Under the pieces are notes generated by a model that searched no databases, was not told where the DNA came from, and saw nothing but the letters and a program-made list of their open reading frames with translations. A DNA stretch of 58,454 nt from Candidatus Limimorpha caballi (lineage in GTDB: Bacteria; Bacteroidota; Bacteroidia; Bacteroidales; F082), in contig JAGHUX010000017.1 in assembly GCA_018064605.1 (NCBI GenBank), positions 1 to 58,454 of the forward strand, written 5' to 3'. Made by a program: the position numbers and the translations under genes. This document shows, piece by piece, positions 9,798 to 19,436 of this stretch. The first letter of the stretch is position 1; each line of letters begins with the position of its first letter.

Positions 9798-12086
9798 TCA
9801 GAACGGGTATCCTATTCCGAAGTTGAAGACCACGTCTCTCCATTGCCATTTGTTGAAGCGCCATCTCTCGTTTTCGTCGTAACTCGGGTCGCGGTAAGGT
9901 ATCGCGAAGTCGAAACGCAGGAGGAAGAACGAGAAGTCGAAGCGGAAGCCGAACCCCATGTCCATGGCGAGTTGTTTGTGGAACTCGTCTAATACGAACT
10001 CGCTTTCGGGGAAGCTCTCGATGGGTTTTGAGTTCCAGATGTTGCCGATGTCGGTGAACAGGGCTCCGTTGAGCACCCCGTATATTGGGAATCGGTATTC
10101 GGCGTTGAATTCGAGTTGTATGTTGCCGATGCGTTCGGCGTTGTTGTCGTCGGCCACTTGGTATCCGCCGGGTCCGAGTTTGCGGAAGCCCCAGCCCCTC
10201 ATGCTGTTAGCTCCGCCGCCGTAGAAGTTCTTTTCAAAAGGCATGTCGTAGGAGTTGCCGTAAGGTATGCCGTAGCCTCCCATGGCACGGAACGCGAAGC
10301 TGCCGCCTTTGGTGTAGCAGAAATATCTGAAGTCAAGGCCGAATTTGACATACTGGGCGTAGCGTATCCCTAAAATCTCGTGGTAACCGTCTCCCTCCGT
10401 CATGATCTTCGTGCCGTTGAACAACGACAGCAGATTCCCTGATGTCTCGACGTCGGCTTTGAAATAGAAGAAGTCCCTCTCGAAGTTTGGATTCTGGTTG
10501 CTGAAGATAAACGAGTAGTTCAATCCGAAGATGAGGTGGCTCGTGTACTGGTCCTTGAGCCGTTGGTTCTCTTCGTGTTCGAGCAACGTCTTGAAATAGT
10601 CGCTCTGGTCAACCTTGACGCTGTTGAGGTTGATGGGGGTCAGGATGTGCTGCATCCTGCTGTTGGCCATCCAGTTGTAACCGAAACCGGCCTGCACTGT
10701 CTGCCTGCGGTACAGCGGGCGCGTGCGGCTGTCGTAGCCGGCCGTCACCATTGTCCTCGGTTGATACTCCAGAACGAAATGCTTTATGTTGAGCGGGCCG
10801 AGAAACCGTGGGAATGTGATGCTCGCCTCTCCTCCGAATTCGTTGCCCTGGAAAATGCCCGAACTCGCGATCTCCTTGTCGGTCGAAATGAGCTGGTATC
10901 CGCCTTTCAACTTGACTGTCAATATCTCGGAGCCGTGGAAAATGTTGTTGTTCTTGTACGTGACACTTCCCAGAGTCCCGAAGTTCCCCGCAGAGTTGCT
11001 GCCTTCAAGCTGGATGTTGTACGACTGCAGCTTGCCTTTCTGCAGCTGGATGTTGCAGTTCAGATGCCTCACCGTGTCGTTTTTCGATGACGGGACGGTG
11101 TCAAAACGTATGTTCGACCGGCTGTAAATCTTCAGGTTGTGCAGCGAGTGGTAAGTCTGGCTGACCATTCTCTGGCTGAAAAGCTCACCGGGATGAATCA
11201 GAATCATCTGGTTGAACGTGTTGAAGTTTATCTTCGGATCGCCGTCGGTCACGAAATGAAATGTGGTGGCACTGCTCTTGTCACGGCTGGAAAACGAAAA
11301 GGTGTGCTCTGTCGTGTCGCACAGCGCTGTCTTCTGAAACTTATAGTCAGGGTACACGAAGATGTTGTCAATCAGATATTTGTCGAATTTCTCACCTCTG
11401 ATGCATATCGTCACGTCAGCCCTTCTCGCTTTGAAGTTAGTGTCAACCTCGAAGATGATGTTGTCTTTCGTGAAATCATAGTAACCGTGATTGTTGAGGA
11501 ACTCGACAATCATGTCACGCTCGTCGTCCATCTTGTAGGCGTTGTAGATCTCTCCGGCCTTGACAGGGAGCCTCTGTTCTATCCTGACGACGAGATCCGC
11601 CACCGCGCTGTCGCTGATGTCGTATTTCAAGTTCTTGATGATGTACGGCTCGGAAGGCTTGATTTTATATGTGACCCTGGTCTTCGAGTTCTTTGTCTCG
11701 TGCGATGACGTCACCTCCGACTTGAAATAGCCGCTGTTGTTGAGATATGTGATGATTTCTTTCTTCGATTCGGCTGTCAACGGCCCGTTGTAATAGACGG
11801 GCTCTTTCCCGACATGCTCGTTGAGCCATCTGCTGAGACCGTTTTTCTTGCCGGCGGTTTTGTAATGGAGACTGACAAGCGGCATAAATCCGAATATTTG
11901 GTTGATGGGCTGCTGCTTCAGATGCCTGTTGATCTCAAGTTTGTTGATGTCCCTGTTGTCCGGCTCGATTGTTATCCTGTTGCTTGTCAGAAGCGAACTG
12001 CCGTCAGGAACGTATTTCCTGACGGAGCACCCGCAAATGAACGTTGCCATGAGCGCTAACAGAGATATCCTGACGAGTTTCCGCAT
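9798..12086 (-). CDS. TamL-type BamA-family outer-membrane lipoprotein
   Basis: A 762-residue BamA/TamA superfamily protein with a lipoprotein signal (LLALMATFICGC, lipid Cys near residue 20) followed by SVRKYVPDG, the hallmark of Bacteroidetes TamL. POTRA-like repeats fill roughly 25-400 and a C-terminal 16-strand barrel (GGGANSMRGWGFRKLGPGG, end VVFNFGIGYPF) follows. It is expected to insert or translocate proteins or lipids at the outer membrane together with TamB. No tamB gene is in the window. It lies downstream of folC, 69 bases apart. Confidence 0.88.
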   Translation of the reverse strand: MRKLVRISLLALMATFICGCSVRKYVPDGSSLLTSNRITIEPDNRDINKLEINRHLKQQPINQIFGFMPLVSLHYKTAGKKNGLSRWLNEHVGKEPVYYNGPLTAESKKEIITYLNNSGYFKSEVTSSHETKNSKTRVTYKIKPSEPYIIKNLKYDISDSAVADLVVRIEQRLPVKAGEIYNAYKMDDERDMIVEFLNNHGYYDFTKDNIIFEVDTNFKARRADVTICIRGEKFDKYLIDNIFVYPDYKFQKTALCDTTEHTFSFSSRDKSSATTFHFVTDGDPKINFNTFNQMILIHPGELFSQRMVSQTYHSLHNLKIYSRSNIRFDTVPSSKNDTVRHLNCNIQLQKGKLQSYNIQLEGSNSAGNFGTLGSVTYKNNNIFHGSEILTVKLKGGYQLISTDKEIASSGIFQGNEFGGEASITFPRFLGPLNIKHFVLEYQPRTMVTAGYDSRTRPLYRRQTVQAGFGYNWMANSRMQHILTPINLNSVKVDQSDYFKTLLEHEENQRLKDQYTSHLIFGLNYSFIFSNQNPNFERDFFYFKADVETSGNLLSLFNGTKIMTEGDGYHEILGIRYAQYVKFGLDFRYFCYTKGGSFAFRAMGGYGIPYGNSYDMPFEKNFYGGGANSMRGWGFRKLGPGGYQVADDNNAERIGNIQLEFNAEYRFPIYGVLNGALFTDIGNIWNSKPIESFPESEFVLDEFHKQLAMDMGFGFRFDFSFFLLRFDFAIPYRDPSYDENERWRFNKWQWRDVVFNFGIGYPF

Positions 12087-12155
12087 GAGTTTTGGCGCAA
12101 AGATAGTTTTTTTTTCAATGTGAATGAATAATTACGGATTCTATTTTTCAATGTC

Positions 12156-13442
12156 TTATATTATCTCCGCGACGGTGAAGTTGCTTCCGCCAACGAAAAC
12201 GACATCGTTCGGTCTCGCGTTGTTGATGGCGGAATTGTATGCGTGTTGCACTGATTCATAGACGTTTCCGCGCAGCCCGGCTTTGAAAGCCTTCGCGGCG
12301 AGGATGCCCGCGTCAAGACCCCTCGGGATGTCGGCCTTGCAGAAATAATATTCTGCATAATGCGGCAGAAGTCCGAGGATGCCATCAATGTCTTTGTCGT
12401 TGACACAACCTAAGATGAAATGTAATTTATTGAAATTCATATCGTTGAGTTGTGCGACGATTTCTTTCACGCCGCCGGCGTTATGCCCCGTGTCGGCTAT
12501 GACAAGCGGACATTTGCCTATTACCTGCCACCGTCCCATGAGGTTGGTGTTTCTCACGACGTTCTCAAGTCCGTCGGCGATTTCCTTCTTCGTGATGTTG
12601 AATCTGTCTTTCAGAATGTCAATGGCGCACATTATCGTCGTGACATTTTTCTTCTGATAGTATCCGAGCAGCGGATACCTGACGGCTTCCATGTAAAGTT
12701 CGCTGTTTTTCCAGATGTCAAATTCTTGATATTCAAGTGATTCTACATGAACCTTGTCGCAGTCGAAGATCTTGTCGGCGAAATGGATCGGCGCGTTGCA
12801 CTCTCCGGCCTTGTCTTTGAAGACGTGTTCGATCTCTGTCTGCGTCTCGCCGATCACGACCGGGGTGTTCGCCTTGATGATGCCGGCCTTCTCGCCCGCG
12901 ATTTTTTCGAGCGTGTCGCCTAAGAAATGCATGTGGTCCATTGAAATCTGTGTGATTATGCTCAGTTCCGGCCTTATCACGTTGGTGCAGTCGAGACGTC
13001 CGCCCATCCCGACCTCGACGACAGCGATGTCAACTTTCTCTTTGGCGAAATAGTCGAATGCCATTCCCGTCGCCATCTCGAAGAACGAAAGCTGCATCTT
13101 CTCCATCTGTCCTTTGTGTTCGGCGACGAAATCGATGACGTTCTGCTCCGGAATCATCACGCCGTTGATGCGGATCCGTTCGCGGTAGTCGTGCAGGTGC
13201 GGCGAGGTGTAAAGGCCCGTCTTGAAGCCGTGCTCCTGGAAGATTGACGCCAGCGTGTGCGACGTGGTGCCTTTCCCGTTGGTGCCGGCCACATGTATGG
13301 TCTTGAATTTGTTTTGCGGGTTGTCTAATATGTTAAGCAGCTCGACTGTGTTGTGAAGGTCGGCTTTGTAAGCTGTCGCTCCAACCAATTGATACATTGG
13401 AAGCTGGTTGAACATCCAATTAGTGGTGTCAGCGTAGTTCAT
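12156..13442 (-). CDS. folC: bifunctional folylpolyglutamate / dihydrofolate synthase
   Basis: A 428-residue Mur-ligase-family enzyme adding glutamate to folates. The ATP loop is HVAGTNGKGTTSHTLAS, then LYTSPHLHDYRERIRING, VVEVGMGGRLDCTNVI and a ligase C-domain with IADTGHNAGGVKEIV. Length fits FolC. The start overlaps the preceding tonB-like gene's stop by 4 bases (ATGA-type overlap), indicating one operon with exbB-exbD-tonB. Confidence 0.95.
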   Translation of the reverse strand: MNYADTTNWMFNQLPMYQLVGATAYKADLHNTVELLNILDNPQNKFKTIHVAGTNGKGTTSHTLASIFQEHGFKTGLYTSPHLHDYRERIRINGVMIPEQNVIDFVAEHKGQMEKMQLSFFEMATGMAFDYFAKEKVDIAVVEVGMGGRLDCTNVIRPELSIITQISMDHMHFLGDTLEKIAGEKAGIIKANTPVVIGETQTEIEHVFKDKAGECNAPIHFADKIFDCDKVHVESLEYQEFDIWKNSELYMEAVRYPLLGYYQKKNVTTIMCAIDILKDRFNITKKEIADGLENVVRNTNLMGRWQVIGKCPLVIADTGHNAGGVKEIVAQLNDMNFNKLHFILGCVNDKDIDGILGLLPHYAEYYFCKADIPRGLDAGILAAKAFKAGLRGNVYESVQHAYNSAINNARPNDVVFVGGSNFTVAEII

Positions 13443-14176
13443 TGTCTTATTATGAAATTGTAGGTTATTGTTCCTTTTTGCAGTTCAGCGGCATTCTTGT
13501 CGGCCGAGAATTTCGCTGACAGTGCGGCTTTCCTGGCCATATCGCGCATGGCCGGGTCGGTCGTCGTGGTGCCTTTGCCTATTTCGGCTTTCCTGACATT
13601 GCCGTCGCGGTCAACCCAGATGTCAACGACGACGCGGCCTTCCTCGCTGAAGTTGCGGTCGGGTGAGGGCAGGTGTCGCGCGTTGCGTCCGCCGAGGGAA
13701 TACGACGTGCCGCCGCTGCCTCCGTGGCCTTCGTGGCTGACGGCTTCCGGTGTGCCGTCGGGGTCGCCCTGGTCACCCTGCCGTCCGGTGTCGCCTTCCG
13801 ATGCCGGCTTGTCGCCGCTGTCCTTCGGCTTGAACAAAGCGCGTTGGTTCACAGCCTGTTGCGGCTTGACCTCTTCTTCCGGCTTGTCTGTCTTCGTCTC
13901 CTCGACGGCTGGAGTCTCTTCCGTGTCCTGTCTCGCCACGTCGTCTTTCTCCGCCGTCTTCGGTGACGGCGGTGTCGGCGCGACATTTGTCGGTCTCGTC
14001 GGCTGGACGCCGCCCGTGCCCTGGCTGTACATGCCCAGATTCACTTCGACGCCGGCCTCCTCGGGGAGCGGCAGCGGGGTGGTGAACGCCATCGTGACGA
14101 GCGCGACGACGACAACGACGTGAACCATAACGGTCACGCACAATGCTGTAAGTCTGTTTCTTCTCTCCTTTGTCAT
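13439..14176 (-). CDS. TonB-family energy transducer
   Basis: A 245-residue protein with one N-terminal membrane segment (LCVTVMVHVVVVVALVTMAF). A long Pro/Lys/Glu/Asp-rich periplasmic stretch (~40-160) follows, with a C-terminal TonB-like domain (GRVVVDIWVDRDGNVRKAEI). It would transmit ExbB/ExbD proton-motive energy to outer-membrane receptors, or act in a TolA-like role. I start at the ATG one base after the exbD stop (protein MTKERRNR) rather than the ATG 24 bases upstream inside exbD. Confidence 0.85.
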   Translation of the reverse strand: MTKERRNRLTALCVTVMVHVVVVVALVTMAFTTPLPLPEEAGVEVNLGMYSQGTGGVQPTRPTNVAPTPPSPKTAEKDDVARQDTEETPAVEETKTDKPEEEVKPQQAVNQRALFKPKDSGDKPASEGDTGRQGDQGDPDGTPEAVSHEGHGGSGGTSYSLGGRNARHLPSPDRNFSEEGRVVVDIWVDRDGNVRKAEIGKGTTTTDPAMRDMARKAALSAKFSADKNAAELQKGTITYNFIIRQ

Positions 14177-14177
14177 C

Positions 14178-14606
14178 TTATTTCTTTGATGATGTCGCAA
14201 GCAGAACCTTGTGGCTCTGATGTGTCGCGTTGTTGATGTTGTTTACAGCATCTATCACATTCACAACATATTGCACCTCTACTGTCTTGTCGGAGCGCAC
14301 TACCACGGTGCCTTCTTCGGTGCCGTCGAGCGCGGCGGCGAGTTCCTCCTCGAGCGCGTCGGCGTCAACAGCTTTGGCGTTGCCGCGCTTCATGCCGATG
14401 TGATAGCCGTTGCCGTTGTCGATGTACACCGTCACCGTCTGCTTCGCCATGGTGCGGCTGCTGCTCTGCGGAAGCAACAGCTTGATGGCGTTAGGCGCGA
14501 CCAAGGTCGATGTCAGCATGAAGAATATCAAAAGCAGAAACACGAGGTCCGACATCGACGAGGAATTGAATTCCACCCTTCTCTGATTTCGTCTTTTCAG
14601 TGCCAT
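14178..14606 (-). CDS. exbD: ExbD/TolR-family biopolymer transport protein
   Basis: A 142-residue protein with one transmembrane segment (LVFLLLIFFMLTSTLV). The conserved Asp before it (SSMSDLVFLLLIFF) is the proton-pathway residue. A periplasmic domain follows. It lies 6 bases after exbB and abuts the tonB-like gene, forming a complete ExbB-ExbD-TonB motor set. Confidence 0.93.
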   Translation of the reverse strand: MALKRRNQRRVEFNSSSMSDLVFLLLIFFMLTSTLVAPNAIKLLLPQSSSRTMAKQTVTVYIDNGNGYHIGMKRGNAKAVDADALEEELAAALDGTEEGTVVVRSDKTVEVQYVVNVIDAVNNINNATHQSHKVLLATSSKK

Positions 14607-14612
14607 GACAGC

Positions 14613-15299
14613 TTATTTTGATGGTTCGTTGAGGACGTCCATGAACTCTATGCTCTTCGATTCAAGCAGGTTAACTACCTTATCTATCTGTGACACAAGC
14701 ACGTTGTAGAAAATGAACGCTATGATGCCGACGATGAGTCCGCCCACTGTCGTCACCATCGCCTGGTAGATCCCCGTGGAGAGAAGCTCTATGTCGATGT
14801 TGTTGCCGGCCATCGACATGTCGTAGAATGCGCGTATCATGCCGATGACCGTGCCGAGGAAACCTAACATCGGGCCGGCGCCGGAAATCATCGCGAGAAG
14901 CGCGACACCTTTCTCAAGGTTGCTGACCTCAAGGTTCCCGACGTTCTCTATGGCGGTCTGTATGTCGCTCAACGGCTTGCCAATCCTCGAAATGCCTTTC
15001 TCTATCATCCTCGAAAGTGGAGTCGCCGACTTCTGGCACAAAACCTTCGCGTCGCTTAACTTGCCGTCAATCATGTAGTTGCGAATCGTGTCCATGAAAA
15101 GGTCATCCTTTTTCGACGCCTTGTTTATGGTGATGAATCTCTCGACAAAGATGTAAACAGCGACAATCGAGAAAATCCCTAAAAATAACATGATCCAGCC
15201 ACCCTGGACGGCAAGCTCCCAAAGTGACATCCTGACTTCTGTTTGTTCCATAACTGCTTCCAAATCAGTTATCTGTAATAAAATGCTTAGTGAGTTCAT
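14613..15299 (-). CDS. exbB: MotA/TolQ/ExbB proton channel family protein
   Basis: A 228-residue integral membrane protein with three predicted membrane segments: MLFLGIFSIVAVYIFV; a segment around ALLAMISGAGPMLGFLGTV; and GGLIVGIIAFIFYNVLV. The TolQ/ExbB signature GPMLGFLGTVIGMI is present. It energises the TonB-like transducer downstream. An internal ATG 48 bases downstream (MEQTEV) is an alternative start; the first 16 residues are weakly supported. Confidence 0.93.
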   Translation of the reverse strand: MNSLSILLQITDLEAVMEQTEVRMSLWELAVQGGWIMLFLGIFSIVAVYIFVERFITINKASKKDDLFMDTIRNYMIDGKLSDAKVLCQKSATPLSRMIEKGISRIGKPLSDIQTAIENVGNLEVSNLEKGVALLAMISGAGPMLGFLGTVIGMIRAFYDMSMAGNNIDIELLSTGIYQAMVTTVGGLIVGIIAFIFYNVLVSQIDKVVNLLESKSIEFMDVLNEPSK

Positions 15300-15318
15300 T
15301 TTTTTTATCTTTTAGATA

Positions 15319-16407
15319 TTAATCGTTTTGATTCCCAAATATTGTATCCGGAAGGAAAATTTTGCCTGAACACGAATCGCTCTCCGCACCGGTGACTGAT
15401 TTCAATATGTTGACTTTGTTGTCGTTACGTAGAAGACCGAGGAAAGCGAAGACAATCGCCTCTTTGTAGTCGATGATGTCGTTGCCGGGAATGACGACTT
15501 CGTGTTTTGTGTTCGTCCGGATCCTCTCGACCAGGAATTTGTTCTTCGCGCCTCCGCCGGTTATCAATATTTTGCCAACAGGTTGGTTCTCAATGGATTT
15601 CCCGATTTGTGTTGCGATGTGCTCGACAAATGTCGCCAGCATGTCTGGTGTAGTGATGCGTCTGCATGCCTTGATGAACAGCGGCTTGATGTTTTCCTCG
15701 AAGAATTCGCGTCCCAGCGATTTCGGCGGTTTCTGTGAGAAATAGTGAGAGGCGTTCAGCTTTTCAAGCAGTTGGTTGTCGATGACTCCGCTGCGGGCAA
15801 TCAACCCGTCCTTGTCATAACACATGTTTTTGTCAACCAATCCGGCCAAATGATTCAACGCCTGGTTCGCGATGCAGATGTCGTATGCAATCCGTTGACC
15901 GTCAATGTCGTATGAGATATTTGCGATTCCTCCGATGTTAAGGCAGTATGGATATTCTGAAAACAGGAGTTTGTCGCCGATTGGGACGAGAGGCGCCCCC
16001 TGTCCGCCTTTCAGCACGTCTTCGGTGCGGAAATCGTTGATGACTTTCACCCCGCACCCGTCGGCAAGTGCCTGGCCGTCACCGATTTGCAGGGTGTAAC
16101 GTTCCTGCGGGCGATGAAAGATGGTGTGTCCGTGCGAGGCGACAATCTCAGGTCTCAGCCTGTGCTTTGCAATGAACTCTTTCGTCATTTCGCCAAGCAG
16201 TTTGCCATATTGAATGTCAAGGTCCCTCAATTCGTCATGCGACATGTAAAATGCATCTGACAGCCGTTTCCTCCATGTCTCGCCGTATTCGAAACTGTCT
16301 TTTGCGACAATCTCGAAACGCCATCCGCCGTCATTCCAGAAATCAACATCCACCATGTCAATTCCATCAAGCGAACTGCCCGACATCAAACCAATTACAT
16401 TCCCCAT
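15319..16407 (-). CDS. anmK: anhydro-N-acetylmuramic acid kinase
   Basis: About 362 residues. Starts MGNVIGLMSGSSLDGIDMV, the AnmK signature, with ASHGHTIFHRP, PYCLNIGGIANISY and ITGGGAKNKFLVERI following. It phosphorylates and opens 1,6-anhydroMurNAc to MurNAc-6-phosphate in cell-wall recycling. I use the ATG at 16407, four codons inside the longest frame, because conserved sequence begins there. It is 27 bases after murF, so peptidoglycan synthesis and recycling are transcribed together. Confidence 0.94.
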   Translation of the reverse strand: MGNVIGLMSGSSLDGIDMVDVDFWNDGGWRFEIVAKDSFEYGETWRKRLSDAFYMSHDELRDLDIQYGKLLGEMTKEFIAKHRLRPEIVASHGHTIFHRPQERYTLQIGDGQALADGCGVKVINDFRTEDVLKGGQGAPLVPIGDKLLFSEYPYCLNIGGIANISYDIDGQRIAYDICIANQALNHLAGLVDKNMCYDKDGLIARSGVIDNQLLEKLNASHYFSQKPPKSLGREFFEENIKPLFIKACRRITTPDMLATFVEHIATQIGKSIENQPVGKILITGGGAKNKFLVERIRTNTKHEVVIPGNDIIDYKEAIVFAFLGLLRNDNKVNILKSVTGAESDSCSGKIFLPDTIFGNQND

Positions 16408-16434
16408 ATCACTTAACACTAATTACCTAACTAC

Positions 16435-17718
16435 CTAAATCACCTCCATGACTTTCCCTAATTTCATGCTGTTTGAACCTTTGACAAGAATGTCTTTCCC
16501 TTCAATGGGATGATTCTCAATGTGTTGTATTAGCATGTCGATGTTTTCAAAAGTCATGAAACAGTTGTTCTTGCAGACTTTTCTGAATTCGTCGCCGACA
16601 AGGAACACGTTTTTGAAGTTCATTTCGTTGAGCAGGTTGAAGATTGTTTCGTGCTCTTTCTGCGAGTCGTTGCCGAGTTCGCGCATGTCGCCGAGAATGA
16701 GCAGGTTGTCGTCAGCGCAGATGTTGCGGAAGTTCCTGATTGCGTGTTCCATGCTTGTCGGATTGGCGTTGTATGCGTCGAGGATGATGTGATTTTTCTG
16801 AGTGTCAATGACTTGCGAGCGGCTGTTGGTAGGCGTGTAATTCGCAATGGCATCATGTATGGTGGCGTTGTCGATGCCGAAATGCCTTCCAACCGTTATT
16901 GCGGCCATGACGTTCTCGAAATTGTAATCGCCGACGAGTTGGGTGTCAAATTCTTGCTGACAATGTGATACTCTGAGGAACGGGTTCGCCGAGACCATCT
17001 GTCCTGCGACATCTGCGCCGTCGTCTTGCCCGTAGGTGATTTTTTTCATGCCTGACGACAGTTCCATGAGCAGTTGGTTGTCTCTGTTCACGAACAGCAG
17101 TCCGTCGTGTCCTCCGACGTATTGGTACATCTCGAACTTCGTTTTTATCACGCCTTCGAAGCTGCCGAAGCCTTCGAGGTGCGCTCTGCCGATGTTCGTT
17201 ATTATTCCCATCGTCGGTTGCCCGATTTCGGTCAGTTGTCGGATTTCGCCTGGATGGTTCGCGCCCATCTCGATGACGGCTATCTCGGTTTCGGGCTTGA
17301 TTCTCAGCAATGTGAGCGGCACGCCGAGGTGGTTGTTGAAGTTCCCTTGTGTGTAGATGATGTCGTATTTCCTTGACAGTACGGCGGAGACGAGTTCTTT
17401 TGTCGTCGTCTTCCCGTTTGTCCCGGTTATTCCCAAGACCGGTATGTTGAGATGTTCCCTGTGTGTCTTCGCGAGTTCTTGCAATGCCTTGAGGCTGTCT
17501 TCGACGATGAAAAGCCTGTCGTTGGCGGGCAGGTCTTGTCTGTCGGCGATGACACCTGCGGCGATGCCGGCGTCGGCGACCTCCGCGGCGAAGTCGTTTC
17601 CGTCGAAGTGTTCACCCTTCAGTGCGACGAAGATGCAGTCTTTTGTTACGCACCGGCTGTCTGTCGTCACCATGTACGACTTCTTGTATAGTTCGTATAT
17701 TTTCTCGATGTCGTTCAT
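16435..17718 (-). CDS. murF: UDP-MurNAc-tripeptide D-alanyl-D-alanine ligase
   Basis: A 427-residue Mur ligase adding D-Ala-D-Ala to the UDP-MurNAc-tripeptide. Motifs are TDSRCVTKDCIFVALKGE (N-terminal uridine-binding domain), VLGITGTNGKTTTKELV (ATP loop), VIEMGANHPGEIRQL and DAYNANPTSMEHAI. It is the first gene of a minus-strand run murF-anmK-exbB-exbD-tonB-folC-tamL. Confidence 0.95.
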   Translation of the reverse strand: MNDIEKIYELYKKSYMVTTDSRCVTKDCIFVALKGEHFDGNDFAAEVADAGIAAGVIADRQDLPANDRLFIVEDSLKALQELAKTHREHLNIPVLGITGTNGKTTTKELVSAVLSRKYDIIYTQGNFNNHLGVPLTLLRIKPETEIAVIEMGANHPGEIRQLTEIGQPTMGIITNIGRAHLEGFGSFEGVIKTKFEMYQYVGGHDGLLFVNRDNQLLMELSSGMKKITYGQDDGADVAGQMVSANPFLRVSHCQQEFDTQLVGDYNFENVMAAITVGRHFGIDNATIHDAIANYTPTNSRSQVIDTQKNHIILDAYNANPTSMEHAIRNFRNICADDNLLILGDMRELGNDSQKEHETIFNLLNEMNFKNVFLVGDEFRKVCKNNCFMTFENIDMLIQHIENHPIEGKDILVKGSNSMKLGKVMEVI

Positions 17719-17734
17719 TTTCTTTCTTGATTTA

Positions 17735-17762
17735 TAAAAAAAGCCGCCAAATCTGACGGCCT
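17735..17762 (-). terminator. terminator of gldJ
   Basis: On the minus strand GGCCGTCAGATTTGGCGGC forms a hairpin (GCCGTC/GGCGGC with one G-T pair) followed by TTTTTTT. It lies between gldJ and murF. Confidence 0.75.
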
Positions 17763-17783
17763 TTCATGCTTTCAGGTATGATA

Positions 17784-19202
17784 TCACTTCCTTCTTGGAG
17801 TCAGTGCGCTTCCGACTCTGTCCATGGCGCATCTGAAGCCTATGGTTGCCGTTGACTGCTCTCTGTCGAGGAAACGTCTTGTTGACGGGCTGAGGTAGTA
17901 AGGTCCGTCAGCCCATGAGCCTCCCTTGTAAATGCGCGAATTGTCTGAAATCAACGTTTTCACGCCATATTCGTAAACGACCAAGGAAGCGGTGTCGCCG
18001 TCATTGCGGTCGATGTTATAAGTCATGCGGTAGTTTCTGCGTTTGAGGAGTTCTTCATCCGATTCGGGCTGTGGCACGACAACTCCGCCCTCGGTGTCAA
18101 CGCCTCTCGTCATGAACACGTTGCCGCGGAACGGGTTCTGGTCTGCCACATCCTCGGATGAGAGAGGACGGTATGTGTCCATCACCCATTCGGAGACGTT
18201 GCCGGCCATGTTGTAAAGACCGTAGTCGTTGGGCCAGTATGAAGCCACTGGGGCCGGGAACGCCGCGCCGTCGTTGAGTTCGCCGGCGATGCCCATGTAG
18301 TCGCCGCTGCTCCTCTTGAAGTTGGCGACGAAACTTCCGTAGTAGTCAACATCGTCTGTGCGCAGCCCGTCTGTGTTCCACGGATACACCCTGCGCTCAA
18401 CGACATGTCCGTTTGCCGTGTTGCCGACGAGTGCGAGCGCCGCATATTCCCATTCTGCTTCCGTGGGAAGTCTGTACTGTGGCAGCAGTATGCCGCCTTC
18501 CATCTTTACGTTGCGGAAACCGGTCTCGATAATCTTCTGGTAATCTTCGTATTCCTCATTGACGATGCCTTCGTACAGTCCGGTGAGGTATGACTCCGTG
18601 CTGAAATGCGACATCGGGGTCTGGGCCGTGTCGAATTTGAGGATGCCTTCGTTGATGAGTATGATCTCGTTGACGCGGTCGGAACGCCATGTGGAATACG
18701 CTGCCGCCTGGTCCCACGACACACCCACAACCGGATATTCATGGTATGCAGGATGACGGAAATAAACATCAACCATCGGCTCGTTGTACGCCAACTGGCT
18801 GCGCCACACCAATGTGTCTGGCAGAGCCGTCGTCACCGCGTAAGATTTGCCACCGTAGATCCGGGTCAACCAGTAGATATATTCCAGATAGTCGATGTTG
18901 CTGACTTCGGTTTCATCCATGTAAAACGTTGTCACCGTGACGTTTCTGGCAGTGTTGTTCCATTCGTAATAAACATCCTCCTGCGAAGCGCCCATGGTGA
19001 ATGAACCGCCCTCGATGGGGACTAGTCCGGGACCGATCTTCTCCTCCGGCACGTCCGCCACATAGAATCCGCCATTGTACGGCTCATTGTAGTCCCAACC
19101 AGTCGTGCGCGACTGCTGCCGCGTGTTATCGCATGAAATCATGGCGGCTCCCATAAGCGATAACGCCACAATAGCATAGAATCTGAAATTGTTATGCATC
19201 AT
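17784..19202 (-). CDS. gldJ: GldJ-like gliding/T9SS lipoprotein (SUMF1 domain)
   Basis: A 472-residue lipoprotein (signal VALSLMGAAMISC, lipid Cys near 24) with a formylglycine-generating-enzyme-like (SUMF1) fold: GLVPIEGGSFTMGAS, FYMDETEVSNIDY, RLPTEAEWEYAAL, DYGLYNMAGNVSEWVMDTYR, YKGGSWADGPYYLSPSTRRFLDREQ. The active-site cysteines of true sulfatase-activating enzymes are not evident. GldJ is needed for T9SS and gliding machinery in Flavobacterium, where it also neighbours porU and porV; here it is divergent from porU. GldK/PorK is the alternative paralogue, but gene order favours GldJ. Confidence 0.85.
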   Translation of the reverse strand: MMHNNFRFYAIVALSLMGAAMISCDNTRQQSRTTGWDYNEPYNGGFYVADVPEEKIGPGLVPIEGGSFTMGASQEDVYYEWNNTARNVTVTTFYMDETEVSNIDYLEYIYWLTRIYGGKSYAVTTALPDTLVWRSQLAYNEPMVDVYFRHPAYHEYPVVGVSWDQAAAYSTWRSDRVNEIILINEGILKFDTAQTPMSHFSTESYLTGLYEGIVNEEYEDYQKIIETGFRNVKMEGGILLPQYRLPTEAEWEYAALALVGNTANGHVVERRVYPWNTDGLRTDDVDYYGSFVANFKRSSGDYMGIAGELNDGAAFPAPVASYWPNDYGLYNMAGNVSEWVMDTYRPLSSEDVADQNPFRGNVFMTRGVDTEGGVVVPQPESDEELLKRRNYRMTYNIDRNDGDTASLVVYEYGVKTLISDNSRIYKGGSWADGPYYLSPSTRRFLDREQSTATIGFRCAMDRVGSALTPRRK

Positions 19203-19386
19203 TCTCGTGTTTTTATTTTTCTTCTAATAACTTGAAACCGTTTGTGTTATTGTGCGTTTGCGAAAAAAAAGTGCCGACACAAGTCCACAAAAATTTCAAG
19301 TTGCAATTTTACAAAAAAAATGAATGTCGCTAACTTTTTTTTTAATTTTTTTTCACGATTTATTTTTGGCAATAATTATGCGCCGG

Positions 19387-19419
19387 TTGCGTTTTGTTAT
19401 CGAAATTTTTTTACATTTG
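19387..19419 (+). promoter_or_regulatory. promoter of the porU operon
   Basis: TTG at 19387-19389, a 22-base spacer, and TACATTTG at 19412-19419. The ATG at 19437 follows by 17 bases, which rules out the in-frame ATG at 19242. The ~180 bases back to gldJ are very AT-rich with no other feature seen. Confidence 0.7.
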
Positions 19420-19436
19420 CAAAAATATTTTTCAAT

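Noticed and set aside
10536..11708. Plus-strand frames across tamL
   Set aside because: They are shadows of a confident minus-strand gene with no recognisable motif.
19242..19436. Longer porU start at 19242
   Set aside because: The region is a low-complexity AT-rich promoter zone with Lys/Phe/Asn runs. The -7 element at 19412-19419 lies inside it, and the signal peptide begins at 19437.
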